The position numbers and the translations under genes were made by a program. Below are positions 44,177 through 52,992 of a DNA stretch of 64,000 bases, in pieces. The stretch's first letter is position 1; each line of letters starts with the position of its first letter. Below the pieces are notes generated by a model that saw nothing but the letters and a program-made list of their open reading frames with translations, had not been told where the DNA came from and searched no databases. The stretch comes from Demequina mangrovi (GTDB lineage Bacteria > Actinomycetota > Actinomycetes > Actinomycetales > Demequinaceae): contig NZ_BBLU01000002.1 in NCBI RefSeq assembly GCF_000759715.1, positions 232,821-296,820 of the forward strand. The letters run 5' to 3'.

Positions 44177-47100
44177 TCAGCCCCGGGAGGTCAGCGTCGA
44201 CACCGTGATCCGGTCGATGACCGGGGCGGTGTCGGCGCGGAGCGGGATCCCCGGCCAGTCCTCGTCGGCGTACGTGACGCCATCGAAGTTGGGCTGCTCC
44301 TCCGACGCGAAGGCGATGGTGTTCTCCCCCGCCGCGAGGTCGAGCACAAGCGTCCGCTCCCAGAAGCTGTTCTCGTGGAACGTCGGCACGAAGAGCACGG
44401 ACTCCGCCGTGCCACCGTTCACCGAGATCAGCGCGCGACGCGCCATCGGGTTCGGGTTGTAGTGCGTCGCCGGCACCTGCTCCGGGTTGGAGAAGCGCAC
44501 CACCACGGCATGCGGGCCGGCCTCGGCCGCGGTCACCGCGAACGTGAGCGTGCTCCCGTTGCCCGGCTCCCCGCCGATGCCGTCCACCGCCTGGCCGCCC
44601 TCGGCGAGCGAGAGATCGACCACGTGGGCGTCGCCCGCGACGGTCGCGTCCTCGGCCTGGTAGTCGACCGCGTCGAGACGCCCCTCGGAGGCGCCCACCA
44701 GCAGCCGGTCCACCGTCACGGGACCCGTGACGACGACCTTGTTGACGCCGCCCATGAGGTGCACCGCGGCCTCGGTCCCGGTGCGCAGGTCGAGGACCTG
44801 CTCGCCGTTGACCGTGACCGAGCCCTTTGCGACGCCGCTCGTGTCGAGCGACAGCGAGTGCTCGCCGTCGACGTCGCCGTAGACCCAGAAGGTCGCGGTC
44901 TCGCCCGACTTGAGCTGCACCGCGCCGGAGCCCGAGACTCCGCCGCGGTACTTCGGCGCCACCGAGGTCTCCGCGAGCTCGGCCTCGTAGGCGTCCACCG
45001 CATCGTCCCCCGCCGCGCGGGTGAGGGTGATGCGGTCGACGATGGCGTCGCCCTGGGTCACGCCGGTGCCGTCGAGGCTGCGCGCCGACAGGGTGAGCGT
45101 GTGCTCGCCGGCCGTGAGGTCCACCGTGGTGTCGGTGTGGTCCCACACCACCCACTTGTAGCCGAGCGTGAGGAACAGCTCCTGCTCGTCGGCGCCGTCG
45201 ACCGTGAGGAAGACGTTGGTGGGGCCCTGCTCCGCGACCAGCCCGAAGGTGTTGAGGCTGTTGGCGAAGACCGACAGGTCGTAGGCGCCGTCCTCCGGCA
45301 CGTCGACCGTGAAGTCGAGCGCGACGTCGGAGCCCGTGCGCAGTCCGCCCACGTTGTAGGCGCCCGAGGTGTAGAACAGGTCGACCCTCACGGGCGAGCC
45401 CTCCGGACCGTTGACGGAGTAGCCGTCGCCGCTGAGCGCGGCGTCCTCCGCCTCGTACGACGCCGACCACGCCGGCGACGCGGAGCCCGTGGCGGCCGAG
45501 CCCTGCGGCGTCACGACGATCTCGTACGCCGAGGACTCCTTGAGCTCCGGCAGACCGCCGGCGCCGAAGTCGAAGGAGACCTTCCCGTCGACCACCGGCA
45601 TCACGGTCTCCGCGAGGACGGTCGGCGCGGCGGAGTCGCCGATCTGACCGGTCCACGCGATCTCCTTGACCCAGACCCTGACCTTCCCGGTGAAGGACTC
45701 CGGAAGGTTCACCAGGTCCACCGGTGCGGCACCGTCGGCACCGCCGATGATCGCGCGGAGCTGCTTCTTGTCCTCGTCGAGCGTCGCGACGCCCTGGAGC
45801 GTGTAGTTGTCGCCCGGCCACGGCGGGGTGACCGCGAGGGTCTGCCCCGACATCTGCGCGTACGCCCGGTAGAGCCACCACTGCCCGTTGCCGCGGTTGG
45901 TCTGGACCGCGGAGTCGGACAGGTTGCCGTTGATGTTCCAGAAGGCGATCATCGCGTCGACCTTGGAGTCCTCGATCGCGGAGATCCACTGGATCATCTG
46001 GCCCGGCACCGACGTGTGGTAGTTGAAGGCGTACTCGTTGATGTTGATCGGGAGCACCGTGCCCTCGTAGGAGGTCCCCGAGAAGGCGGTCGCCTCCCAG
46101 CCCCGGAAGCGCTCCACGGAGTCGCGGATCGCCTGCGGGTGTGAGAGCTCGTGCCACGTGATGATGTCCGGGACGGTGCCCTCCTCGACCACGTGGGCGA
46201 GGTATCCCTGCATCTGACCGAACAGCACCGAGGTGCCCGGCCCGGCGACCCGCAGGTCGGGGAACGCGGACTTGATGGTGCGGTACGTCTCGTCCCAGGC
46301 GGCGAAGTAGTCCGTCGGGTCCGAGAGCCACGAGGTGCCGTCGAGGCTCCACTGACCCGTGCCGAACATGTTGCCCTCGGGCTCGTTGAACGGCTCGATC
46401 ACCAGGTGAGCCCGCTCGTCGGCGGGGATCTGCGCGATCATGTCGAGCTGCTCGGCCAGCACCTCGCGGTACGAGTCGAGCTTCTCCTCCGGGGTGTCGC
46501 CGGGCCACTGGTACGGGAAGCCCCGGTACCAGTCGGTGACGCGCAGGTAGACGTCGCCGCCTGTGGTCTCCGCGAGCGTCGGGAGGATCTCGAGCGCGTC
46601 GGATCCCGGGTGCTGCGACCCGTCCTGCGCCTTGGTCGCGACCGTCCGGACGTTCATGCCCTCGAGCAGGTTCTCCGACGGCATGCCGTCGCCGTAGAGA
46701 CCGTAGAGGACGCCCGAGGCGCCACCCATGAAGTCACCCGTGGTAGCGCCCGCGTCGATGGTGATCTGCCCGCGGTGCACGGTGACCTCCGCCGTCACGG
46801 GGTACCCGCCCGCGTCGCCGGAGACGGTGAACGTCCCCTCCGCGGCGTACGCGTCCGCCGGGACCTCGTCCCACGCGATCGCGACGTCGCGGTCGTAGCC
46901 GTCGGAGAAGGACGCCGATGCGGCCGTCGGCAGCGCCGGGGCCTCGCCCACGAGCGTGCGGACGGCGAACGAGTCCTCCGCGAGCGCCTCGAGCGTCGGG
47001 ATCGCTCCCGTCACCAGCGAGGCGACCTCCTCGGACGTGAGCGCCGCGCGGTACACGCGGAACTCGTCGATCGCCCCGTCGAAGGCGGGATCGGGGTAGA

Positions 47101-49090
47101 ACGAGCCGCCGATGCGGCCGGCGTTCGCCGCGCTCGCGCTGAGGAGCTGGCCCGCGGTGATGTCGGTCGCCACGGACGCGAGCCCGACGCCGTCGAGGTA
47201 CGTCGTCATGACGCCCGCCGCGGTGTCGAGCGTCGTGGTGACGGTCGCCCACTCCCCAGTGCGCAGCGCGCCGACGCCGGTGACCTGGTCCTCCGCGGAC
47301 CCGCCTCCGCCCGTCGTGATGGCGGTGCGCATGTTCCCGTCGGAGTTCGACGGGGTCCAGAACAGATACCGGGTGGTGTTGGTGCCGAGGCCGTAGAGCC
47401 ACTGCCACGCGGCCCCGCCGTCCCAGCGGATCCGGCTCGACACGGTGAGGTCGGTGGCATCCTCGAGGATGCCTCGGGGAACGGTCACGGCGCCGCCGGT
47501 GAGGTCGAGAGCGTCACCCTCGACACCGGCGACGATGCCGGTCGAGCCGGCGATGGTCCCGTCGAGGTTGTTGCCCGAGGAGTCGGGCACGATGCCGTCG
47601 GCGACGTCGTCCATCGTGTAGAGCAGGTCGGGTGCGGCCAGCGCGCCCGGCTCGAGGGACTCCACCTGCGCGGCGGTGAGCGCCCCGCGGTAGATGCGGA
47701 AGTCGTCGACCTCGCCGTCGAAGGTGGGATCCCACCAGAACACCGAGCCGCCGAGGTAGCCGCCGATGTCGCTCGCCGGGTCGGCGAGATCGTCCGCGGT
47801 CACCGTGGTCGGCGCCGAGCCGACGGCGACGCCGTCGACGTAGGTGGTCATGAGGTCGGCGGCCGTGTCGAGCGTCACCGTGACGGTGCTCCACTCGTCG
47901 GTCGCGAGGGGCGCGTCCGCGAGCACCTGCGCCTCCGCGACGTCGCCGCCCACGGTGACCCCGGTGCGCAGCGCGGCCCCGAAGGCCTCGCCCGTGCGCG
48001 GGATCGCGTAGAGGTAGCGCGAGAAGCCGGTGCCGACCCCGTAGAGCCAGCCCCAGTCGTGCGTGCCGTCCCAGCGCACGCGCGCCGCGACCGTGAGGTC
48101 CGCGGTGCCCTCGATCACACCCTGGGGGAAGGTCACGTGCCCGCCCGTGAGGTCGAGGGCGGCGCCGTCGAGGCCTTGCGAGGTCTCGGCCGCGCCCACG
48201 AGCGTGCCGTCCCAGCCGTGGCCGGATACGTCCGCGACCACGCCGTCGGCGACATCGTCCATGGTCCAGTGCAGGTCCGGCGCGGTCTCGTCGACCGCGG
48301 GAGCAGGCTCGGGCTCGGGCTCCGGCGGGACGTACTCCACGCCCACGAGCTCCGCGACCTGCTCGCCGTCGAGCGCGGTGCGGAACAGCTGGAAGTCGTC
48401 GACCGCGCCCTTGAAGGTCGGGTCGTTGTAGAAGGACGCGCCGATCGCGCCGCTCGAGGCCGCGGCCGCATCCACGAGCTCGCCCGCGGTGATGTCGGTG
48501 GGCGCGTACGCCACCGTGACGCCGTCGAGGTAGGTGGTCATCCGCTCGGCCTCGGTGTCGAGCACCACCGTGACCGTGCTCCAGTCCTCGGTGGACATCG
48601 GCGCCGCGTAGTCCACGATCGCCTCCGCACCGGGGCCGCCCACCGTGACCGCGCTGCGCATCACCTGGCTGGTGCCCGCGCGCGGCGTGGTGAAGAGGTA
48701 CCTGCTGGTGTCCGTGCCGAGCCCGAACAGCCACTGCCAGTCGCCGGGCTCGTCCCATCGCGCCCGCACCGAGACGGTGACGTCGGTCGCGCCCGCGAGC
48801 GGGCCGCCGGGGATGGTGACGGTGCCGCCCGTCAAGGCCAGCGCGCTGCCGCCGTCGGCGCCGTCCGTCGCGGCGGTGGAGCCGACGATCACGCCGTCCC
48901 AGCCGTTGACGGACGAGTCGGGCACCGTCGTGCCGTCGACGTCGTCCATCGTGTAGTGAAGGTCGGGGGCGGGCAGGTCGACCGCCTGCGCCGGAGCCGC
49001 CGTCGCGACGCCGGCCGCACCGAGCGCGAGCGCCGATGTCACCGCCGTCCATCGGGCCCATGCCGGGCGTGGTGTGGTGTGATCTCGCAT
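44177..49090 (-). CDS. Giant secreted glycoside hydrolase: 3 LamG - Ig-like - clan GH-A domain - 3 CBM-like modules
   Basis: 1637 residues. Signal peptide 1-36 (AQA). Three LamG repeats (about 42-250, 270-480, 488-692), each beginning PDLxxTMDDV, with a Pro/Glu linker at 254-264. Ig-like module about 700-775. A (beta/alpha)8 domain about 780-1110 has EPFNEPEG (E903, likely acid/base) and NINEYAF (E1019, likely nucleophile), typical of clan GH-A retaining enzymes such as GH39/GH30/GH5 relatives; the exact family is not recognised. Three CBM6/35-like modules close it (YEAEDAAL about 1212, YEAELAET about 1352, YQAEDATV about 1465). Last gene of the ABC-GH127 operon, so an arabinan or arabinosyl-glycan substrate is inferred. 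Confidence 0.85.
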   Translation of the reverse strand: MRDHTTPRPAWARWTAVTSALALGAAGVATAAPAQAVDLPAPDLHYTMDDVDGTTVPDSSVNGWDGVIVGSTAATDGADGGSALALTGGTVTIPGGPLAGATDVTVSVRARWDEPGDWQWLFGLGTDTSRYLFTTPRAGTSQVMRSAVTVGGPGAEAIVDYAAPMSTEDWSTVTVVLDTEAERMTTYLDGVTVAYAPTDITAGELVDAAAASSGAIGASFYNDPTFKGAVDDFQLFRTALDGEQVAELVGVEYVPPEPEPEPAPAVDETAPDLHWTMDDVADGVVADVSGHGWDGTLVGAAETSQGLDGAALDLTGGHVTFPQGVIEGTADLTVAARVRWDGTHDWGWLYGVGTGFSRYLYAIPRTGEAFGAALRTGVTVGGDVAEAQVLADAPLATDEWSTVTVTLDTAADLMTTYVDGVAVGSAPTTVTADDLADPASDIGGYLGGSVFWWDPTFDGEVDDFRIYRGALTAAQVESLEPGALAAPDLLYTMDDVADGIVPDSSGNNLDGTIAGSTGIVAGVEGDALDLTGGAVTVPRGILEDATDLTVSSRIRWDGGAAWQWLYGLGTNTTRYLFWTPSNSDGNMRTAITTGGGGSAEDQVTGVGALRTGEWATVTTTLDTAAGVMTTYLDGVGLASVATDITAGQLLSASAANAGRIGGSFYPDPAFDGAIDEFRVYRAALTSEEVASLVTGAIPTLEALAEDSFAVRTLVGEAPALPTAASASFSDGYDRDVAIAWDEVPADAYAAEGTFTVSGDAGGYPVTAEVTVHRGQITIDAGATTGDFMGGASGVLYGLYGDGMPSENLLEGMNVRTVATKAQDGSQHPGSDALEILPTLAETTGGDVYLRVTDWYRGFPYQWPGDTPEEKLDSYREVLAEQLDMIAQIPADERAHLVIEPFNEPEGNMFGTGQWSLDGTSWLSDPTDYFAAWDETYRTIKSAFPDLRVAGPGTSVLFGQMQGYLAHVVEEGTVPDIITWHELSHPQAIRDSVERFRGWEATAFSGTSYEGTVLPININEYAFNYHTSVPGQMIQWISAIEDSKVDAMIAFWNINGNLSDSAVQTNRGNGQWWLYRAYAQMSGQTLAVTPPWPGDNYTLQGVATLDEDKKQLRAIIGGADGAAPVDLVNLPESFTGKVRVWVKEIAWTGQIGDSAAPTVLAETVMPVVDGKVSFDFGAGGLPELKESSAYEIVVTPQGSAATGSASPAWSASYEAEDAALSGDGYSVNGPEGSPVRVDLFYTSGAYNVGGLRTGSDVALDFTVDVPEDGAYDLSVFANSLNTFGLVAEQGPTNVFLTVDGADEQELFLTLGYKWVVWDHTDTTVDLTAGEHTLTLSARSLDGTGVTQGDAIVDRITLTRAAGDDAVDAYEAELAETSVAPKYRGGVSGSGAVQLKSGETATFWVYGDVDGEHSLSLDTSGVAKGSVTVNGEQVLDLRTGTEAAVHLMGGVNKVVVTGPVTVDRLLVGASEGRLDAVDYQAEDATVAGDAHVVDLSLAEGGQAVDGIGGEPGNGSTLTFAVTAAEAGPHAVVVRFSNPEQVPATHYNPNPMARRALISVNGGTAESVLFVPTFHENSFWERTLVLDLAAGENTIAFASEEQPNFDGVTYADEDWPGIPLRADTAPVIDRITVSTLTSRG

Positions 49091-49181
49091 CGTCGAGCAC
49101 CTCTCTGTGTCTCTTCCGGGGATGCCGACGGCTGAGGGACGTCGGCTCCGCGCACCCGCGAGCGAGATGCGGGCGCGAGGT

Positions 49182-51119
49182 CTACTGCGGAGGGCTCACC
49201 TCCGCGACGGGGATGAACACCCGCATGGCCGACGGCGCGCGCTCGCCCCACCGGTGATAGGGCACGAGCGTCAGCGCGAACGATGCGCCGCCGTCCTCGG
49301 CGCCGCGGGCGCCGTACGGGAGCGCGCCTGGCCGTGCTCCCGCCCAGGTCCGCAGGGACGCTGCCGCCTCGGCGCCGTCGCCGGCGGCACGCGGCGCCAC
49401 CGAGGTGTCGATCCGCACGTCCTCGAGCGCGGCGCCCGCGGGCAGGTCCGTCGACTCGAGGCAGAGCACCAGCGGCCCGCGCTCGACCGCCACCGTGCCG
49501 CGGACCGCGTCGATGCGCGCATCCGGCCACACCAGCCGCGGCGACACGTCGAGCGCGAGGACGTAGACGTCGCGGGCCCTCAGCTCCCGCGTGTCCTCCC
49601 ACCAGCCCGGTGCGGCGTCCGCGCGCGTGCCATCGGGCACGACGACCGTCGTCCCCTCGGCCCACCCGGGCACCCGCAGCCGCAGCGTCACCGCCGTCGG
49701 CGGCGCCTCGAGCACCGTCACCCTCACCTCTCCCTCGGACGGGTACGCGGTGTCGACCCGGAGCCGCAGGCGCCCTCCGGGGAGCGCGACGTCGATGTCG
49801 CCGGGCGCGTAGAGCAGCAGCGCGACCGCGTCGCCCTCGACCGCGACCGCGTAGGCGTGGAGCGAGGCGAGCGTGCGCGCGACGTTGGTCGGGCAGCACG
49901 AGACGTCGAACCACGGCGCACGCACGCCGCCCTCGGCGCGGTGGTTGACCCCCTCCCCCGCGTACTCGGCGCCGGCCACCCGCTCATGCAACGGGTTCGC
50001 GTAGAAGAACGCGGTGCCCGTCGCATCGGGCGCGGTCGCGACGACGTTGTGCAGCGTGCGCTCGATGAGATCGACGTAGGCGACGTCGCCCGTGGCGAGG
50101 AAGAGCCTCCACGAGAACATCACGGAGGCCACCCCGGCGCAGGTCTCGCAGTACGCGCGGTCCGGCGGAAGCTCCCAGTCCTGGCCGAAGCCCTCGTCCT
50201 GGTGCCGCGAGCCCATCCCGCCCGTGATGTAGGTGCGGCGCTCGACGGTGCGCGCCCACTGCCGCTCGAGCGCCGCGAGCAGCGCGGCGTCGCCGGTCTC
50301 GACGGCGACGTCGACCGCGCCTGCGGAAAGGTAGAGGGCGCGCACCGCGTGCCCGCGGAGCGCCTCGGCCTCGCGCACCGGGAGGTCGTCCTGGAAGTAG
50401 TCGGCGGCCAGGAGCGGCCTCACGGGCAGCAGCCCGCGGCCGCGCCGGTCGACGAAGAGCTGCGCCTGCGCGATGTAGCGCGGCTCGTCGAGGGCGCGAC
50501 CCAGCTCCGCGAGCCCCACCTCGATCTCGGGATGACCGCACAGCGACTCACGGCACCCCTCGCCGAACTCACGGCACACGTGGTCGGCGGCCCGGCGCGC
50601 GACCTCGACGAGCGTGTCCTCGCCCGCGGTGCGCATCCGCGCGACGGCGGCCTGCATGAGGTGGCCCATGTTGTAGAGCTCATGCCCCATCGACATGTCC
50701 GAGTACCGAGGCGGAAGGCCGGGATGGCCGAAGGCCGTGCCCAGGTAGCCGTCGTCATCCTGTGCCGCCGCCACGCGAGCGACCAGGTCCTCGTACGCCG
50801 CGGCGAGCGCCGGGTCGTCCCTGCGCCCGAGCTCCCACGCGAGGCCCTCGAGCAGCTTGTAGATCTCCGAGTCGGAGAACTGCCATCCCGGACGGTCGAC
50901 GGTCTCCTCGCCGCGGGCGACGCGATCGAGGTTCTCGAGCCAGCCGAGCCGGTCCATCCACGCGATGCAGTGGGTGAACGTCTGCGCCGCGTTCGCGACC
51001 TGCATCCGTCCCCAGAACCCGTCGGGGTCCCACACGACCTCGGTGAGCCCCGCGCCTCGGCGGGTGCCGGCGGTCGGCCGGACAGGGGCGGCCGCGCCGC
51101 CCTCGGAGATCATCGTCAC
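49182..51119 (-). CDS. GH127 beta-L-arabinofuranosidase
   Basis: 645 residues. GH127 enzymes such as HypBA1 use a cysteine nucleophile held by zinc with Glu and three Cys. Here the counterparts are E325 and C327 in YCETCAG and C408/C409 in DVSCCPTN, all present. An (alpha/alpha)6 barrel fills residues about 30-440 and beta-sandwiches follow. There is no signal peptide, so it acts in the cytosol on imported beta-L-arabinofuranosides, or possibly related five-carbon furanosides. GTG 51119 is preceded by AAGGA at 7 nt; ATG 51113 is the alternative. It starts 3 nt after the permease stop. Confidence 0.93.
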   Translation of the reverse strand: MTMISEGGAAAPVRPTAGTRRGAGLTEVVWDPDGFWGRMQVANAAQTFTHCIAWMDRLGWLENLDRVARGEETVDRPGWQFSDSEIYKLLEGLAWELGRRDDPALAAAYEDLVARVAAAQDDDGYLGTAFGHPGLPPRYSDMSMGHELYNMGHLMQAAVARMRTAGEDTLVEVARRAADHVCREFGEGCRESLCGHPEIEVGLAELGRALDEPRYIAQAQLFVDRRGRGLLPVRPLLAADYFQDDLPVREAEALRGHAVRALYLSAGAVDVAVETGDAALLAALERQWARTVERRTYITGGMGSRHQDEGFGQDWELPPDRAYCETCAGVASVMFSWRLFLATGDVAYVDLIERTLHNVVATAPDATGTAFFYANPLHERVAGAEYAGEGVNHRAEGGVRAPWFDVSCCPTNVARTLASLHAYAVAVEGDAVALLLYAPGDIDVALPGGRLRLRVDTAYPSEGEVRVTVLEAPPTAVTLRLRVPGWAEGTTVVVPDGTRADAAPGWWEDTRELRARDVYVLALDVSPRLVWPDARIDAVRGTVAVERGPLVLCLESTDLPAGAALEDVRIDTSVAPRAAGDGAEAAASLRTWAGARPGALPYGARGAEDGGASFALTLVPYHRWGERAPSAMRVFIPVAEVSPPQ

Positions 51120-51122
51120 GAA

Positions 51123-51962
51123 TCAGTCCTTCACCGCGCCGGCGGTCACTCCCGCGGCGACGTATCTCTGGGCGAACACGAGCAGCACCGCCGCGGGGAT
51201 CGAGGCGACCACGGCGGTCGCCATGATCGCGTTCCACTGCGTGGTGTTGTTGCCGATGTACGCGTAGATGCTGAGGGTCACGGGCACCACGTCGGCGTTG
51301 CGCGCGAGCGTCGACGCGAACACGAAGTCCGACCATGCCCAGAGGAACGCGAACAGCGACACGGTGAGCACCGAGTTGCGGCTGATGGGCATGACGACCG
51401 AGAGGAACGTGCGCCACGCGCTCGCCCCGTCCATGCGCGCCGCCTGCAGGAGTTCGCGCGGGATCCCGCTCATGAACGCGGTGAACAGCAGCACGCCGAA
51501 CGGCACCGCGATGGTCGAGTCGGCGAGGATCAGGCCCCAGATCGAGTTGAGGAGCCCGAGCCGCACATAGATGGCGTAGAAGCCCATCGCCATGACGACG
51601 GCCGGGATCATCTGCGCGACGAGGAGGATGAAGTTGAGGGCCTTCCCCCCGCGCAGCCGCAGCAGCGCGATCGCGTAACCCGCGGGCGCCGCGAGCGCGA
51701 CCGTCACCACGACGCAGCCGAGACCGACGAGGAGGCTGATCCCCAGCGCAGGCAGCTGCTGATCGACGACGGCCTCGTAGCCCTCGAGGGTCGGGCTGAC
51801 CGGGAACAGGTCCGGAGGGTTCTTGCGCAGGTCGCTGCGCGGGGTGAGCGAGACGTTCACCATCCAGTAGACGGGGAACAGCATGAGCGCCGTGAAGACG
51901 AGGCCCAGCACGGTCTTCCACCAGGTGGCGCGCTTGCTCGCGCCGGCGTGGGTGCGCAGCAC
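51123..51962 (-). CDS. ABC sugar transporter permease, MalG/AraQ type
   Basis: 279 residues, six membrane helices, CUT1 family. The EAA loop that contacts the ATPase is ELLQAARMDGASAWRTFLSVVMP (about 190-212). It would import arabino-oligosaccharides together with the permease encoded 1 nt upstream. GTG 51962 is used; the reading frame matches the conserved N-terminal helix. No ATPase gene is in the operon, so an MsmK-like shared ATPase is expected. Confidence 0.92.
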   Translation of the reverse strand: MLRTHAGASKRATWWKTVLGLVFTALMLFPVYWMVNVSLTPRSDLRKNPPDLFPVSPTLEGYEAVVDQQLPALGISLLVGLGCVVVTVALAAPAGYAIALLRLRGGKALNFILLVAQMIPAVVMAMGFYAIYVRLGLLNSIWGLILADSTIAVPFGVLLFTAFMSGIPRELLQAARMDGASAWRTFLSVVMPISRNSVLTVSLFAFLWAWSDFVFASTLARNADVVPVTLSIYAYIGNNTTQWNAIMATAVVASIPAAVLLVFAQRYVAAGVTAGAVKD

Positions 51963-51963
51963 G

Positions 51964-52926
51964 TCAGTGCTCCTCTCGGCGCTGGAGACGGATGTAGAAG
52001 AGCCCGAAGACGAGCGCGATGACGATGAGGAGGTTGCCGATCGCCGAGGCCGGCGAGAACGCGGGCTGGCCGGTGCCGAAGGCCTCGCGGTACGACCACA
52101 CCGCGAGGGTGAGCGAGCTGTTCGCCGGCCCGCCCTTGGTCATGATCCAGACGATGTCGACGACCTTGAGCGTGTAGACGAGCCCGAGCAGGATCGTGAT
52201 CGCCGAGACCGGCCGCAGCAGCGGGAAGGTGATGCGCCAGAACGTCTTCCACGCACCGGCGCCGTCGAGGGCGGCGGCCTCGTAGACCTCGTCCGGGATG
52301 TTCTGGAGGCCCGAGTACAGGATCACCAGGTTGAAGGGGATGCCCAGCCAGATGTTCGCGATGATGACGGACAGCAGCGCTGTGTCGGGCGAGGTGATCC
52401 AGTTGACGGGGTCGAGGCCCACGGCGCCGAGGAACGAGTTGATGATGCCCGAGTCGGAGTTCATCATCCACGCCCACGTCGAGGCGGAGACGATCAGCGG
52501 CAGCAGCCACGGCACCAGGAAGAGGGCGCGCAGCAGGGACGAGAGCCGGAAGTTGTGGCGGAAGAACACCGCCAGGGCGAGACCGATCGCGTACTGGAAC
52601 ACGATGGACACGCCGACGAAGAGGAACGTGTTCCACAGCGCCTGCGGGAACAGGTTCGACTGGACCACGTCGATGTAGTTGGCCAGGCCGACGAACTCGG
52701 CGTCGCCCTGGACGAACGCCCTGATGTTGTAGTCGTGCACCGACAGGTCGATGCTGCGGATGAGCGGGTACGCGTAGAAGGCGATCAGGTAGATCATGAG
52801 CGGGGCGGCGAAGGCTGCGGCGATCCACGGGGAGCCGTGGATGGTCCGCTGGGCCGAGCGCTTCGGAGCCTGCATCGGAGCCTCCTTCGCCGCGTGGGCG
52901 GTGCGGCGCGTGGGGGTGGTGGTCAT
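51964..52926 (-). CDS. ABC sugar transporter permease, MalF/AraP type
   Basis: 320 residues from ATG 52926, or 303 from ATG 52875. The latter has AAGGAGG at 5-nt spacing, better than GAGGA before 52926, so the shorter form (MQAPKRSAQ) may be the true product. Six helices start at IAAAFAAPLMIYLIAFYAYP; the EAA loop is EVYEAAALDGAGAWKTFWRITFP. CUT1 family. It follows the binding-protein gene after a 66-bp gap containing a very stable hairpin. Confidence 0.92.
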   Translation of the reverse strand: MTTTPTRRTAHAAKEAPMQAPKRSAQRTIHGSPWIAAAFAAPLMIYLIAFYAYPLIRSIDLSVHDYNIRAFVQGDAEFVGLANYIDVVQSNLFPQALWNTFLFVGVSIVFQYAIGLALAVFFRHNFRLSSLLRALFLVPWLLPLIVSASTWAWMMNSDSGIINSFLGAVGLDPVNWITSPDTALLSVIIANIWLGIPFNLVILYSGLQNIPDEVYEAAALDGAGAWKTFWRITFPLLRPVSAITILLGLVYTLKVVDIVWIMTKGGPANSSLTLAVWSYREAFGTGQPAFSPASAIGNLLIVIALVFGLFYIRLQRREEH

Positions 52927-52944
52927 GCGTCTTCCTCGGTGGGG

Positions 52945-52980
52945 CGGACGTGGGGCGGGCGGTCGCCCGCCCCACGTCCG
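52945..52980 (-). promoter_or_regulatory. Intercistronic hairpin between binding protein and permease genes
   Basis: A perfect 16-bp stem (CGGACGTGGGGCGGGC and complement) with a GGTC loop. No T-run follows. Such hairpins protect the upstream binding-protein mRNA and lower downstream expression, as between malE and malF; partial termination is the alternative. Confidence 0.65.
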
Positions 52981-52992
52981 TGGTGCGGGTTC

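Noticed and set aside
46151..49135. Long plus-strand frame opposite the LamG repeats
   Set aside because: Low-complexity Arg/Val/Asp-rich sequence with no ribosome site; the repeats on the minus strand create it.
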